The notes: generated by a model from the letters alone, not told the origin. A stretch of 64,000 nucleotides of DNA from Butyrivibrio proteoclasticus (GCF_900115735.1 NZ_FOXO01000017.1:21475-85474), one strand, 5' to 3'; positions 1 through 8,941 are shown, counted from the stretch's first letter. Program-made: numbers and translations.

Positions 1-85
1 TTGACTTCGTCGTATTGAAAAACAATTAGTCCAGACAGGAATGAAATTGCTAAGACGTTGATCCAAAGAGGAAAGTAGGCTGAAT

Positions 86-463
86 TTGATAGCAGAAATT
101 ATTTTTTCAGATCTCTATAGGACAGTTTTGTTATGCATATTATCTGTTTGCATTTCATTCTTTGTGCGAAATGCTACTAAGAGAAAAAGGGTATTAGCAT
201 TGTTGGCATTTGAAGTTATTATGCTTATGCCTTTCCTTTGGATATTAGTTCTAAGTATTGTTTTTACATACTATGGTGATGGCTCATGGATGTCTCTGGT
301 TCCATGGGAATTGAAATGGATTCTATATTTTACAGCTATTACGGTATTACAGTTTCTTTCATATCAATTATTGTGGAAAAAAAGTAAAGCTCTTAAGGCT
401 ATGACATTGTTGATGAGCATTATTATTGTTGTGGCTCCATTGTATATACTTGATTTTCAGTAG
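86..463 (+). CDS. Small integral membrane protein, unknown function
   Basis: A 125-residue, very hydrophobic protein with about four predicted membrane segments (roughly residues 8-25, 35-60, 70-90 and 100-122) and short basic loops such as NATKRKR. No family is recognised. The chosen start is a TTG, because no ATG is available near the N-terminus and an AGAGGAAA stretch lies about 10 bases upstream. It ends 22 bases before the next gene on the same strand, so the two are probably co-transcribed. The 85 bases before it hold no start-to-stop gene that can be supported. Confidence 0.55.
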   Translation: MIAEIIFSDLYRTVLLCILSVCISFFVRNATKRKRVLALLAFEVIMLMPFLWILVLSIVFTYYGDGSWMSLVPWELKWILYFTAITVLQFLSYQLLWKKSKALKAMTLLMSIIIVVAPLYILDFQ

Positions 464-485
464 CTGAGCTGGTGAAAGGTGACTT

Positions 486-1679
486 ATGAGTATTGAAGAT
501 AAAGATATGAGTGAAATAATTGAAAGTGATTTTGATGAGCCTGACAGGAAGAATTGGATAGCCTGGGCATTTACCATTCTGTGCATTGCTATTGGAGTGG
601 TTGTGCTTACTAAGTTTATTCCTGCCATTATTGCCTCAGATGATGCTGGTACCCAAGAACCCTTGGAAGATATCGTTGAGGTTCCTGTTTACTATGTAGA
701 AAACATGGATGGACTTCATCTTAATGATACCGATTTTGACATAGCAAACTACTATTTTAGAAATGAGTATGAGTATAATCACTATTATATTGATGATGAT
801 AATGTGCTTTGGGGTGTGGGTGATAACAGTGACGGACAGCTTGGCAACGGGAATCGTTCATCTTATGAAAGCACGCCGCAGAAGATGGCAGAGAATGTTA
901 TTCATGTTGATGGCGCACCATTCTTTGTGATTTATCTTACTGAAAGCGGTGAATTATACGGAGTTGGAGCAAACCAAAATGGATTGATGGGACTAGAGAA
1001 TCCATATGGAAGAGAATGGATTTATTATGATGATATAGTTGCAACAACTCCTGTATGCCTGATGTCTGACGTCAAATATGCCAGAGCAAGCCAAAGCGGA
1101 ATCGTTGCTCTCAAAAATGATGGTTCAGTCTGGTGGTGGGGACAAATCAGGAATACATCTGCGAAACATCCTGACGATACAATTGGGTGCAGTTACTCGG
1201 AGCCTACTAAAATGCTTGATGATGCAATCTATGTTACCTGTGGGTCTTTTTGCATGGCTGCCATTAAAGAGGATGGTACATTGTGGACCTGGGGCAACAA
1301 TACCTTTGGAAGCTGCGGATATGACAGTAAGAATCAGGATTTCATAGAAGAACCGGTAAAGGTATTGGATGATGTAAAAATGGTTTGGATGGATGAGGTC
1401 AGATTTGAAAAAGCTAAACCATATGCCGAGAGTGAAAGTGCCGAAGGAAATGATGATTACAACTATACATATGTTACCTTTGCGGAGAAAAAAGACGGCT
1501 CTTTATATGCCTGTGGCAAATATGTAGACGGTAAAGGAAGTAAGATCTGGGATTTCAAATTATACGGAGATACATTAAGAACTCCGGAAGAATATATGGA
1601 TGATGGACTTCATAGGCCGGTAGAACTCGTGTATTCCGACAGATTTCAGAGGATACAGTTTAAAGAAAAGAAGGACTGA
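486..1679 (+). CDS. Membrane-anchored RCC1-repeat protein
   Basis: A 397-residue protein with an acidic N-terminal tail, one membrane segment at about residues 23-48 (WAFTILCIAIGVVVLTKF) and an extracytoplasmic domain. That domain carries repeated W/Y-G-x-G or W-G-x-N blocks (LWGVGDNSDGQLGNG, LYGVGANQNGLMG, VWWWGQ, LWTWGNNTFGSCG, LYACGKY) spaced 45-60 residues apart, the pattern of RCC1/beta-propeller repeats. In bacteria such repeats usually form surface binding domains; the ligand here is unknown. An AGGTGA ribosome site lies just upstream of the ATG. A second in-frame ATG at 510 is possible. It probably forms an operon with the preceding small membrane protein. Confidence 0.7.
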   Translation: MSIEDKDMSEIIESDFDEPDRKNWIAWAFTILCIAIGVVVLTKFIPAIIASDDAGTQEPLEDIVEVPVYYVENMDGLHLNDTDFDIANYYFRNEYEYNHYYIDDDNVLWGVGDNSDGQLGNGNRSSYESTPQKMAENVIHVDGAPFFVIYLTESGELYGVGANQNGLMGLENPYGREWIYYDDIVATTPVCLMSDVKYARASQSGIVALKNDGSVWWWGQIRNTSAKHPDDTIGCSYSEPTKMLDDAIYVTCGSFCMAAIKEDGTLWTWGNNTFGSCGYDSKNQDFIEEPVKVLDDVKMVWMDEVRFEKAKPYAESESAEGNDDYNYTYVTFAEKKDGSLYACGKYVDGKGSKIWDFKLYGDTLRTPEEYMDDGLHRPVELVYSDRFQRIQFKEKKD

Positions 1680-1886
1680 ATATTTATTCGCTTTTTTGTG
1701 TAAATGGGCTATTTGGGGATGGCACAGAAAAAACGCATCGTCGATAATTCGAATTAAATCTGCCTTGGAAGTTTTAATATATTAATACTTATTGGCGCAT
1801 GGAATTTTCAAAAAAGCTATTTTTTTTGTCAAATCTGACTATTACGTGAGCTCAAAAAAATCTGTATCATAATCGAGTAATTGAAT

Positions 1887-1904
1887 GCCGCCCGGTGGGC
1901 AGGC
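1887..1904 (+). promoter_or_regulatory. Leader hairpin upstream of the MATE exporter
   Basis: A GC-rich hairpin (GCC-GCCC, loop GGT, GGGC-A-GGC) in the untranslated leader of the MATE gene, in an otherwise AT-rich region. With the terminator-like hairpin that follows it resembles the 5' part of an attenuator or riboswitch. I could not match it to a riboswitch class I know. The gap 1680-1886 otherwise holds only AT-rich non-coding sequence. Confidence 0.4.
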
Positions 1905-1929
1905 TATTTATGAATACTGGGTTGTAACC

Positions 1930-1971
1930 GAACACGTGTAAGTGAAGACTCGCTTACCGTGTTCTTTTTTT
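1930..1971 (+). terminator. Intrinsic terminator/attenuator in the MATE leader
   Basis: A two-part stem (GAACACG with CGTGTTC outside, GTAAGTG with CGCTTAC inside, one bulged T) followed directly by seven or eight T residues. It ends 21 bases before the MATE start codon and lies inside the gene's leader rather than at the end of the previous gene, which suggests conditional termination. The GGTTGTAACC stretch at 1919-1929 overlaps its 5' edge and could compete with it. Confidence 0.6.
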
Positions 1972-1992
1972 ACGGACTTTAAGGAGGTAAAA

Positions 1993-3399
1993 ATGAATCA
2001 GAACACAAATAACTATCTAGCAGAAGAGAGGATAGGAAAGCTTCTTCTCAAGTTTTCAATTCCCTGCATTATGTCGCTGCTTGTATCGTCACTTTATAAC
2101 ATAGTGGACCAGATTTTCATTGGAAGAGGCGTAGGATATCTTGGAAATGGTGCAACAAATGTTGTTTTTCCAATCACAGTTATATCACTTGCGATTGCTC
2201 TGATGCTTGGGGATGGCGCTGCTGCATATCTTAGTCTTTGTCAGGGTAAAAAAGATGTGAAGTCTGGAAATAAGAGCATGGGCAATGTTGTAATGCTTCT
2301 TGTGGCATTCGGAGTTATAATGGCAGTTCTTTTTGCTGTATTTAAGTCACAGATCCTTACAGCGTTTGGAGCTACTGAGAACAACCTTCCATATGCAAAT
2401 GAGTACTTTGATTACATCATTTTGGGAATTCCTTTCTTTGTTGTCGGTAATGGCCTTAATTCCATTATCAGGGCTGATGGAAGCCCTAAATTTGCCATGA
2501 TTACTACTCTTGCAGGATGTATCATCAATGTGATTCTTGACCCTGTTGCAATTTTCGCCCTTCATATGGGAATGAAGGGAGCTGCTATCGCGACTGTAGC
2601 AGGTCAGATTGTTACAGCAATCTGCGGAATTGTGTACATTCTCTTCAGGGCAAAGACCTTTAAGCTCACTTTAAAAAACATGACTCCTGATATGGTCGTA
2701 ATAGGTAAGTTTGTCCCTCTTGGAATAAGCAGTTTCTTAACACAGCTCTCTATTGTGGTAATCATGGGTGTAATGAACAATGTTCTTGTTAAATATGGAG
2801 CAATGAGTAAGTATGGCGCTGATATCCCACTTACAGTAGTAGGAATTGTTATGAAGGTATTCCAGATAGTAGTATCGATATGTATCGGAATTGCCGCAGG
2901 TTCTCAGCCTATCGTTGGCTACAACTATGGAGCAGGAGAATACAGAAGGGTAAAAGAGCTGTTTACAACAATCATCAAAGCTGAAGCAATTGTAGGGCTG
3001 GTTTCAGTGCTTTTATTTGAGCTTTTCCCTCTTCAGATTACATCAATATTTGGAAGTGAGGACGGTCTTTATAATGAATTTGCGGTTCTTTCATTCAGGA
3101 TTTTCCTTTCAATGATCATTCTGACATGTATTCAGAAGTCTACTAGTGTTTTCCTTCAGTCTCTTGGAAAGCCAGTAATGGCTATGGGACTATCATTACT
3201 CAGGGACTTTGTATTAAGTGTTCCGCTTGCCATTTTTCTTCCTATGTTCTTTGGCGTTGAAGGAGCTCTTTTATCAGCTCCTGTAGCGGACATAGTAACT
3301 ACAGTAGCTGTTGTTCTGATGTCCATAAGTGTTGTAAAAGAGCTTGACTCCAAAATCAACAGCGATGAAGATGACGCTAAAGAAGCACAAGTGGCTTGA
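1993..3399 (+). CDS. MATE family multidrug/toxin efflux transporter
   Basis: A 468-residue polytopic membrane protein with twelve predicted helices and the two-fold layout of the MATE family. It starts with the typical MATE opening (ERIGKLLLKFSIPCIMSLL), followed by SLYNIVDQIFIGRGVG and GDGAAAYLSL, and repeats this in the second half with GIAAGSQPIVGYNYGAGEY. MATE proteins export cationic drugs, metabolites or toxins in exchange for Na+ or H+. A GTG further upstream at 1942 would place the start inside the terminator stem; the ATG at 1993 has a perfect AAGGAGG site 5 bases before it and is preferred. The substrate cannot be read from the sequence. Expression is probably controlled by the leader hairpins. 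Confidence 0.93.
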   Translation: MNQNTNNYLAEERIGKLLLKFSIPCIMSLLVSSLYNIVDQIFIGRGVGYLGNGATNVVFPITVISLAIALMLGDGAAAYLSLCQGKKDVKSGNKSMGNVVMLLVAFGVIMAVLFAVFKSQILTAFGATENNLPYANEYFDYIILGIPFFVVGNGLNSIIRADGSPKFAMITTLAGCIINVILDPVAIFALHMGMKGAAIATVAGQIVTAICGIVYILFRAKTFKLTLKNMTPDMVVIGKFVPLGISSFLTQLSIVVIMGVMNNVLVKYGAMSKYGADIPLTVVGIVMKVFQIVVSICIGIAAGSQPIVGYNYGAGEYRRVKELFTTIIKAEAIVGLVSVLLFELFPLQITSIFGSEDGLYNEFAVLSFRIFLSMIILTCIQKSTSVFLQSLGKPVMAMGLSLLRDFVLSVPLAIFLPMFFGVEGALLSAPVADIVTTVAVVLMSISVVKELDSKINSDEDDAKEAQVA

Positions 3400-3426
3400 T
3401 TATGTACAACTTGAACTGGTGTAAAA

Positions 3427-3585
3427 CTGCCTATATTTATAAAAATGTGATAGAAGCAGAAAGACAGGCCTAAAAAATACTGCCACTATTAAATAAACTA
3501 CAATAAAGGCAGTACAGCCTTATTAAATCGACTGCTATTTTAACAAGTTCAAGAAAAGTGGCAGAAGCAGAATAAAATGCAATAG
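3427..3585 (+). repeat. 53-bp palindromic repeat array, three degenerate units
   Basis: Units begin with CTGCC or CTGCT at 3427, 3480 and 3532 (periods 53 and 52). Each holds a CTGCCNNTATT arm and, about 15 bases later, an AATA...GGCAG or AGCAG arm of opposite orientation. The same family recurs at 7842-8147, on the other side of the next operon. Not coding in any frame. Confidence 0.75.
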
Positions 3586-3589
3586 TCAG

Positions 3590-3718
3590 TTCTATCGGAA
3601 GAAAACTTTACTAACATCAGAAGAGATAAAGGAAAAACTGATAAATAAAGGTATTCCATTTGAGGAATATAAAGATGAAAGAGGAGTTTTTAATCTAGAT
3701 CATAAGCGTTATACATAA
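3590..3718 (+). pseudogene. Short open stretch, likely gene remnant
   Basis: An open frame without a usable start encodes about 40 residues ending LDHKRYT, including TSEEIKEKLINKGIPFEEYK, with protein-like codon use. It has no upstream start codon or ribosome site and is probably the 3' end of a decayed gene. The family is not recognised. The rest of the gap up to 3925 is AT-rich; 3765-3840 has two imperfect copies of a string reading AAATCAACACxTTTTxCAAAA. Confidence 0.25.
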
Positions 3719-3925
3719 GTGTATCATCAAGCCATAGAGCAGTAAAAACAGTATATCGGACTTACAAATCAACACTTTTTACAAAACGTGTCGGGACCTG
3801 TGCCCCTTAAATCAACACATTTTGCAAAAAGTGTTGTTCTTTTTGCAGGCTCATTTTTCTATAATGACTTCAAGCTCAAAACAGAGAGCAAGAAAACAAA
3901 TTGAAAATAAGAGAGGAAAAGATAA

Positions 3926-4945
3926 ATGAGCCAAACAAATAAGATGTATCTGGTAACAGGAGCAGCAGGATTTCTTGGAAGTACAGTCTGCAGAAAGCTT
4001 GTTGATAGAAACGAAAAAGTAAGGGCATTTGTCCTTGAAGGTGATAAGTCAGCCGCATATCTTCCGGAAGAAGTAGAAATCGTATACGGAGATCTTTGTA
4101 ATAAAGATGACCTGGAGAGATTCTTTGAGACGCCTGAAGATACAGAGGTGATCGTGCTCCACATAGCAAGCATCGTAACAGTTAATCCCGACTACAGCCA
4201 GAAAGTCATGGACGTAAATGTCGGCGGGACAGAAAATATCATAGAGATGTGCAAAGAGCACAATGTTTCAAAGCTCGTTTATTGCTCATCAACAGGAGCA
4301 ATACCTGAGGAAGAGAAGGGAAGCATAAGAGAATGTGAGGGTTCGATCCCGCTTGATCCTGAGAGAATCAAAGGCTGCTATTCATTGTCAAAGGCTATGG
4401 CAACAAATGTGGTGCTCAAGGCTGCAAAGGAAGGGCTTAATGCATGTGTGGTTCACCCTTCAGGAATCCTCGGACCTGAGGACTTTGCAATGGGTGAGAC
4501 CACAAGGACTCTGGTTGATATCATCAATGGTGAGATGCCCGCCGGAATTGACGGAAGCTTTAATCTGTGTGATGTAAGGGATCTGGCTGACGGACTCATT
4601 GGAGCAGCGGATAAGGGAAAAAGCGGAGAGTGCTACATCCTTGGGAATGAGCCTGTCAGCTTTAAGGATTTTACAAAGCTTGTTTCAGAGGAGAGCGGAT
4701 GTAAACAGATGAAGTTTTTTTTACCTATATCAGCAGCAAACTTCATTGCAAAGATACTTGAGAAAAAAGCCAAAAAGACAGGAGAAAAGCCGCTTATGAC
4801 AACTTTCTCCGTTTATAATCTTGCAAGGAACAACCGCTTTGATTCAAGTAAAGCAAGTAAGGAACTTGGTTATACTACAAGATCATACAGAGAGACCATA
4901 CGTGACGAGATCAGATGGCTCAAAGAAACAGGAAAAATAGCATAA
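3926..4945 (+). CDS. NAD-dependent epimerase/dehydratase (extended SDR)
   Basis: A 339-residue Rossmann-fold oxidoreductase. The N-terminal glycine motif GAAGFLGS (residues 12-19) binds NAD(P). YSLSK around residues 152-156 is the YxxxK catalytic pair, with a preceding SSTGAIP serine segment, and VVHPSGILGP is the usual substrate-side loop. The length and the HxPSGILGP segment fit the dihydroflavonol-4-reductase-like/3-beta-HSD branch of extended SDRs. The gene opens a tight four-gene operon, so it probably acts with the SDR and acyltransferase-like protein downstream on one small-molecule substrate, which is not known. The ATG at 3926 follows an AGAGAGGAAAAG ribosome site. Confidence 0.88.
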   Translation: MSQTNKMYLVTGAAGFLGSTVCRKLVDRNEKVRAFVLEGDKSAAYLPEEVEIVYGDLCNKDDLERFFETPEDTEVIVLHIASIVTVNPDYSQKVMDVNVGGTENIIEMCKEHNVSKLVYCSSTGAIPEEEKGSIRECEGSIPLDPERIKGCYSLSKAMATNVVLKAAKEGLNACVVHPSGILGPEDFAMGETTRTLVDIINGEMPAGIDGSFNLCDVRDLADGLIGAADKGKSGECYILGNEPVSFKDFTKLVSEESGCKQMKFFLPISAANFIAKILEKKAKKTGEKPLMTTFSVYNLARNNRFDSSKASKELGYTTRSYRETIRDEIRWLKETGKIA

Positions 4946-4980
4946 TTATTTATAGAAAGAAAAGACAGGAGAACAATGAG

Positions 4981-5337
4981 ATGAACGATTTAGATAAGGT
5001 TTATGCAGAAAGTGTTGCAAAGGATTACATGCCAAAGGAAACAAATAAGGTAAGGCAGCTTAAAAAGCTTGATGAAAGAGCAAAGCTTCCGGCTTTCATT
5101 TCGGCAATGACACTGGGAATCATAGGAACTCTGATTTTTGGCACAGGAATGTGCTTTGGGCTGGGCGTCTTTGGAACAGGAGTAATTTTCATGGTCATCG
5201 GGGTGCTTCTTGGAATAGTAGGTGCTGCAATCTGCATCACTAACTATCCTTTATACAAGAAGCTTCTGAAAAAGGGCAAGGAAAAATATGCCTTTGAAAT
5301 TCTGGAACTTGCTAAAGAGATAACAGGAGAAGCATAA
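4981..5337 (+). CDS. Small two-helix membrane protein
   Basis: A 118-residue protein with a charged N-terminus, two glycine-rich hydrophobic helices (about residues 37-60 and 63-85) and a basic C-terminus ending KEITGEA. An upstream start at 4915 would overlap the previous gene; the ATG at 4981 with GACAGGAGAAC before it is preferred. Its TAATG junction overlaps the next start codon by one base, indicating translational coupling. Function unknown; it may anchor the other operon products to the membrane. Confidence 0.7.
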   Translation: MNDLDKVYAESVAKDYMPKETNKVRQLKKLDERAKLPAFISAMTLGIIGTLIFGTGMCFGLGVFGTGVIFMVIGVLLGIVGAAICITNYPLYKKLLKKGKEKYAFEILELAKEITGEA

Positions 5338-6872
5338 TGACGGAAAATAAGAATGTAGAAACAATACTTAAGAATGGTGACAAGGCTTTGTCTGGAATGC
5401 CTTATTTATACAGATCCAAGGGCCTTCCAAGTGAGGTTTATGATGTCAGGATGAGGGAAGACATAAATGGTGAACTTCTGAAACTGGCGATAGCAGACAC
5501 TGTCATCAGATACCCTTACTTTGGCGTCAGATTCATAGAAAAAGATGGAGATTTCTATGCGGTAAGGAATGAAATGAAGCTTGAGGCACATCACAAAGAT
5601 GGATTTATCCCACTGGGCGGACATAGTAACAACTATCATCTCATGGGAGTTACATATTGGGAAAAGAGCCTTAAACTCTCTTTTCATCACGGACTTACAG
5701 ATGGAAGAGGTGCAAAGACATTTCTCGAGACATTGCTCAGATTCTACAGTGATTATAAAAATGCTGACATGGGTGAATATGAGCAGATAAGAGAAGAACA
5801 CCACTTGCTGGCATCTGAACTATCGGTAGCCGAACTTACTGATCCGTGTGATAAGAAGTACGAGCTAAATGGAAAAAGCATGAAGATTGAAGGCCTGTCC
5901 GACAAGGGATATAAGCTTCCTGAAACAAAGAATAAAGATGACCATAGGCGTTATGAGATCAGTTTTTCACAGAAGCAGTTTATGGATGCCTGCAAGAGCA
6001 TCGGCGCATCTCCGATCACATATCTGAGCATACTGATGAGCAGAGGGATAAAAGAGATTTCTTTAGACTGTGATAAGACTATAGTAAGTAATTTCCCTAT
6101 GGATGCAAGACATATATTAGGTTGTGATGACACCTTCAAAAACTGTGTTAAGAGCATGACTCTGCCTTACGGAAGAGAAGAGGAGAACCTTTCAGACAGT
6201 GAAATAGCTGCAAAATATAAAAGGCTTCTCAATGCCCAGAAAGAGCATGATCACTGTGCAAAGGAATTTAATAATATCAATATGCTTCTGAGTGTCATAG
6301 GACATTTTCATTCATTTGCAGGAAGACAGAAACTCCTTGGATTCATGGAAATTCTTGCGCTGGACACTTATCTTATAAGTTACATAGGTCAGTTTGATAT
6401 GCCGGGTGAACTTGTGGATGAGGTACACCTGTATTCAAACTGTTCAAGCGGTCTTGTGCTCAATATGACATGTCAGAGTGGGAAATTTATTATTGATCTG
6501 ACACAGGATTTTTCGACTGACAAATATGTAAATGCACTTAGGAAGCAGTTTGAAAAGGCAGGAATAGATCTGGTAGTATCTGATGAGATCATATTTGAAA
6601 CGCCATTTGATGAACTCTCAGAAATCATAACATCACCGGCAGACACTGGAGAACAGGTAAGAGACTGGCTTGATAAGTTTGTTGCTGCTGCAAAGGCCTC
6701 ATCGCAGGCTGCAAAGGAACGTGCAGAAGCGGCCAGAAATATGAGCCCTCAGATTACTGCGCTATATTATGATGCTGCATCAGGCACAATGAAGAGCTTT
6801 GATCCAACTAAGAATACTCAGGAAGAGATGCAGAAACTAGTGGAAAATGCCCCCTCATTGTTTATTTCGTAA
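5337..6872 (+). CDS. Condensation/alcohol acetyltransferase-fold protein
   Basis: A 511-residue protein of the BAHD/condensation/alcohol-acetyltransferase superfamily. The key sign is HHGLTDGRG at about residues 117-125, matching the HHxxxDG catalytic motif, in which the second His acts as base. The first 100 residues read like the usual N-lobe (LYRSKGLPSEVYDVRMREDI, then IRYPYFGVRF). The C-terminal half resembles the acceptor lobe, and residues 430-511 form an Ala/Glu-rich tail. It probably acylates a hydroxyl or amine on the product of its SDR neighbours; neither substrate can be predicted. Its start overlaps the stop of the preceding membrane protein. Confidence 0.75.
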   Translation: MTENKNVETILKNGDKALSGMPYLYRSKGLPSEVYDVRMREDINGELLKLAIADTVIRYPYFGVRFIEKDGDFYAVRNEMKLEAHHKDGFIPLGGHSNNYHLMGVTYWEKSLKLSFHHGLTDGRGAKTFLETLLRFYSDYKNADMGEYEQIREEHHLLASELSVAELTDPCDKKYELNGKSMKIEGLSDKGYKLPETKNKDDHRRYEISFSQKQFMDACKSIGASPITYLSILMSRGIKEISLDCDKTIVSNFPMDARHILGCDDTFKNCVKSMTLPYGREEENLSDSEIAAKYKRLLNAQKEHDHCAKEFNNINMLLSVIGHFHSFAGRQKLLGFMEILALDTYLISYIGQFDMPGELVDEVHLYSNCSSGLVLNMTCQSGKFIIDLTQDFSTDKYVNALRKQFEKAGIDLVVSDEIIFETPFDELSEIITSPADTGEQVRDWLDKFVAAAKASSQAAKERAEAARNMSPQITALYYDAASGTMKSFDPTKNTQEEMQKLVENAPSLFIS

Positions 6873-6906
6873 GTATTCAATAAAATAAATTCAGGAGGAT
6901 ATATGA

Positions 6907-7725
6907 ATGAGCGATGTATGCGTAGTAACAGGTGGTGGCAGTGGTATGGGGCTTTCAGCAGCTCTTCAGATGCCAAAGGATAAGATAATAATCGTATCAG
7001 GAAGGACTATCTCCATGCTTGAAAAGGCTGTGGAACAGCTAAAAGAAGGTGGGCATGAAGCATATGCCTGCACATGTGATACGTCAGACCGGGAAAGCGT
7101 AAAAAAGCTGGTGGAGTTTGCGGCTTCAAAAGGAACTGTCAGAAATGTTATCAATGCAGCGGGAATGTCGCCGAACATGGCAAAGCCTGAACCACTTCTC
7201 AGAGTTAATGCGCTTGGTACAGTTTATATCAATCAGGAGTTTTCAAAAGTGATGCCAAGGGGCAGCGTTATAGTGGATATCTCTTCAAATTCTGCATATG
7301 CATTACCGAAGATCCTCCTAAATAAAAAGACCTTTGCCCTTGCTGAAACAGATGAAGCAAAATTCATAGCAAAGTGTATCAAAACAAGTAACCTTTCCAA
7401 AACGGATTATCAGAAGTCAGGCTTTGCTTATGCTCTTTCCAAGAGCTTCGTTGTCTGGTATGCACAGAAGTGTGCTTTTGAGTATGGGCAGAAAGGAATC
7501 CGTGTGTGCTCTCTAAGCCCAGGACTTATTGCGACTGACATGGGCAAACTTGAAGAAAAGGAAGGTGCCAGCATGCTTGAATATGCAGCAGAAAAAAGGA
7601 TGGGCACTCCGGATGAGCTTGGATTTGCAATTGCGACTGTAGCAGATGAAAGGAACGGATATCTTGCTGGTGTAGATGTGCTTGTTGATGGAGGCAGCAC
7701 AAACGGAAAGAGCTTTAGAAAATAA
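6907..7725 (+). CDS. Short-chain dehydrogenase/reductase (classical SDR)
   Basis: A 272-residue classical SDR. The cofactor loop GGGSGMG is at residues 9-15, NAAG at about 78-81 and YALSK at about 177-181 (YxxxK), with ISSNSAY supplying the Ser. The C-terminus DVLVDGGSTNG is typical of reductases of keto or hydroxy groups, including hydroxysteroid-type enzymes. It is the last gene of the operon that begins with the extended SDR, 34 bases after the acyltransferase-like gene, with AGGAGG about 10 bases before its ATG. A stretch of about 25 residues (LNKKTFALAETDEAKF) between the Ser and Tyr motifs is longer than in most classical SDRs. Confidence 0.9.
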   Translation: MSDVCVVTGGGSGMGLSAALQMPKDKIIIVSGRTISMLEKAVEQLKEGGHEAYACTCDTSDRESVKKLVEFAASKGTVRNVINAAGMSPNMAKPEPLLRVNALGTVYINQEFSKVMPRGSVIVDISSNSAYALPKILLNKKTFALAETDEAKFIAKCIKTSNLSKTDYQKSGFAYALSKSFVVWYAQKCAFEYGQKGIRVCSLSPGLIATDMGKLEEKEGASMLEYAAEKRMGTPDELGFAIATVADERNGYLAGVDVLVDGGSTNGKSFRK

Positions 7726-7841
7726 TAACAAAGATAGAAAAGTGTTATCATAACGGAAAAGAATTCTCTTGAGTGAAAGAATTATTTATAGTTCTATTGG
7801 AAGATAACGCAGGATTATGCATAAATGGAATGAACGAAATT

Positions 7842-8147
7842 CTGCCTATATCAAGGAATTTGCGAATGGTGGCAGTTGATTTATTGGGTGGTATTCTGCC
7901 TATATCAAATGGATAGGAAATAGAGGCAGTTAATTTTACAGCAGTTGTTCTGCCTATATTGTAAAAGAGCGTTAGGGAGGCAGAAAGATATGGCTTAAAT
8001 TCAATGCCTATATTTATGAAAAGTAAAATATAGGCAGAACCAGACATTAAAAAGCACTGCCTCTATTTAAGGAAAATAAATATAGGCAGAACCGGACATC
8101 TAAAATACACTGCCTATATTACAAGAAATAGAATAGTAGCAGAACAA
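7842..8147 (+). repeat. 53/54-bp palindromic repeat array, six units
   Basis: Units begin at 7842, 7896, 7950, 8004, 8057 and 8110 with CTGCCTATATT or a close variant and end in ATAGAGGCAG, ATATAGGCAG or similar, so each unit can fold as a hairpin; the space between units is also partly conserved (AACCRGACAT). This is the same family as 3427-3585, and together they bracket the operon at 3926-7725. The segment up to 8280 holds no gene I can support. Confidence 0.85.
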
Positions 8148-8280
8148 AAGCTACAAGAAGGTTATATACGAAAATGTACCTCTAACTCCGTCCCCAAGAG
8201 ACCACTTACTTACATGAAGACAGTATTCCCAAGCTTGATGAACATCTTGAAAAAACATGAAATCAGATGGAGATTACAAT

Positions 8281-8685
8281 ATGATGGAAAAAGTACTAGC
8301 TGCGTGCGGAAATGATTGTGCATCCTGTCCCAGATATATAGCGCATCCTTATGAAAAAACAGAGGAAGAGCTTCACCATACAGCAGAGTTATGGCTTAAG
8401 ATAGGATACCGTGACCATGTTGTTACTAATAAAGAGATATCATGCACAGGATGCAAACCTGAGAATTGGTGCAGGTATCATGTAGTAAAATGCTGTGAAG
8501 AAAGAGGCATAAAAACCTGTGCAGATTGCTATGAATATCCCTGTGCCAATATGAAGGAATGCTTTGAAGTTACAAAGTCCTTTGAACCTATGTGCAAAAA
8601 GGTCTGCACTGATGAAGAATATATGCAGCTAAAGAGAGCCTTTTTTGAAAAAGAACAGAATCTGAAATTGACTAAAAAGTGTTGA
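8281..8685 (+). CDS. Cysteine-rich DUF3795 protein
   Basis: A 134-residue protein with the DUF3795 cysteine pattern: CGNDCASCPRY near the start, CTGCKPENWCRYHVVKCCEERG in the middle, then CADCYEYPC and a late MCKKVC. The paired cysteines suggest metal binding, zinc or an iron-sulfur cluster. The family is common in anaerobes and has no established function. The ATG at 8281 is preferred to 8257 because GGAGA lies 9 bases before it. Monocistronic; a repeat array precedes it. Confidence 0.85.
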   Translation: MMEKVLAACGNDCASCPRYIAHPYEKTEEELHHTAELWLKIGYRDHVVTNKEISCTGCKPENWCRYHVVKCCEERGIKTCADCYEYPCANMKECFEVTKSFEPMCKKVCTDEEYMQLKRAFFEKEQNLKLTKKC

Positions 8686-8752
8686 AATAGTAACATGTTG
8701 CTGATATACTGAATCTGTTGTAAAAAATATTAAGGAAAGCGAGGTATTCGTG

Positions 8753-8818
8753 ATGAGTGTAAAGAGAATAGAAATTGTAACAGAATATAGTATGAAGACC
8801 TCGGTTTGTGATAGATAA
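8753..8818 (+). CDS. Possible 21-residue peptide
   Basis: An ATG with AAGGAAAGCGAGGT before it opens a 21-residue frame (MSVKRIEIVTEYSMKTSVCD plus R). It sits 16 bases before a strong terminator, so the transcript would be short. It could be a truncated gene end, a leader peptide or a non-coding RNA. Confidence 0.2.
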   Translation: MSVKRIEIVTEYSMKTSVCDR

Positions 8819-8833
8819 ATAATTGATCCTTTG

Positions 8834-8866
8834 GCCGTGGCTTATTAGTCACGGCTTCTTTTTTTC
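8834..8866 (+). terminator. Rho-independent terminator
   Basis: GCCGTG and CACGGC arms around a 10-base loop, followed by a T-rich tail (TTCTTTTTTT). It separates the DUF3795 region from rsgA. Confidence 0.75.
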
Positions 8867-8941
8867 TAAATGCCATTGTCATGGCGATGATCTCAACCTT
8901 AGTCTCCATACTGATAACAAAGAAAAAATATGGAGAAAAAA

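Noticed and set aside
1687..1886. Possible ZTP, fluoride or guanidine riboswitch before the MATE gene
   Set aside because: The GCCGCCC...GGGC hairpin recalls part of some riboswitches, but the other conserved blocks of these classes are absent.
7748..8047. Minus-strand 99-codon frame across the second repeat array
   Set aside because: Its translation is itself repetitive and mirrors the 53-bp units, with no ribosome site. It is a by-product of the repeats.
7842..8147. Regularly spaced repeats that could be taken for a CRISPR array
   Set aside because: Unit to unit the whole 53-bp period is related, repeats are degenerate and contain internal inverted arms, there are no unique spacers and no cas genes.
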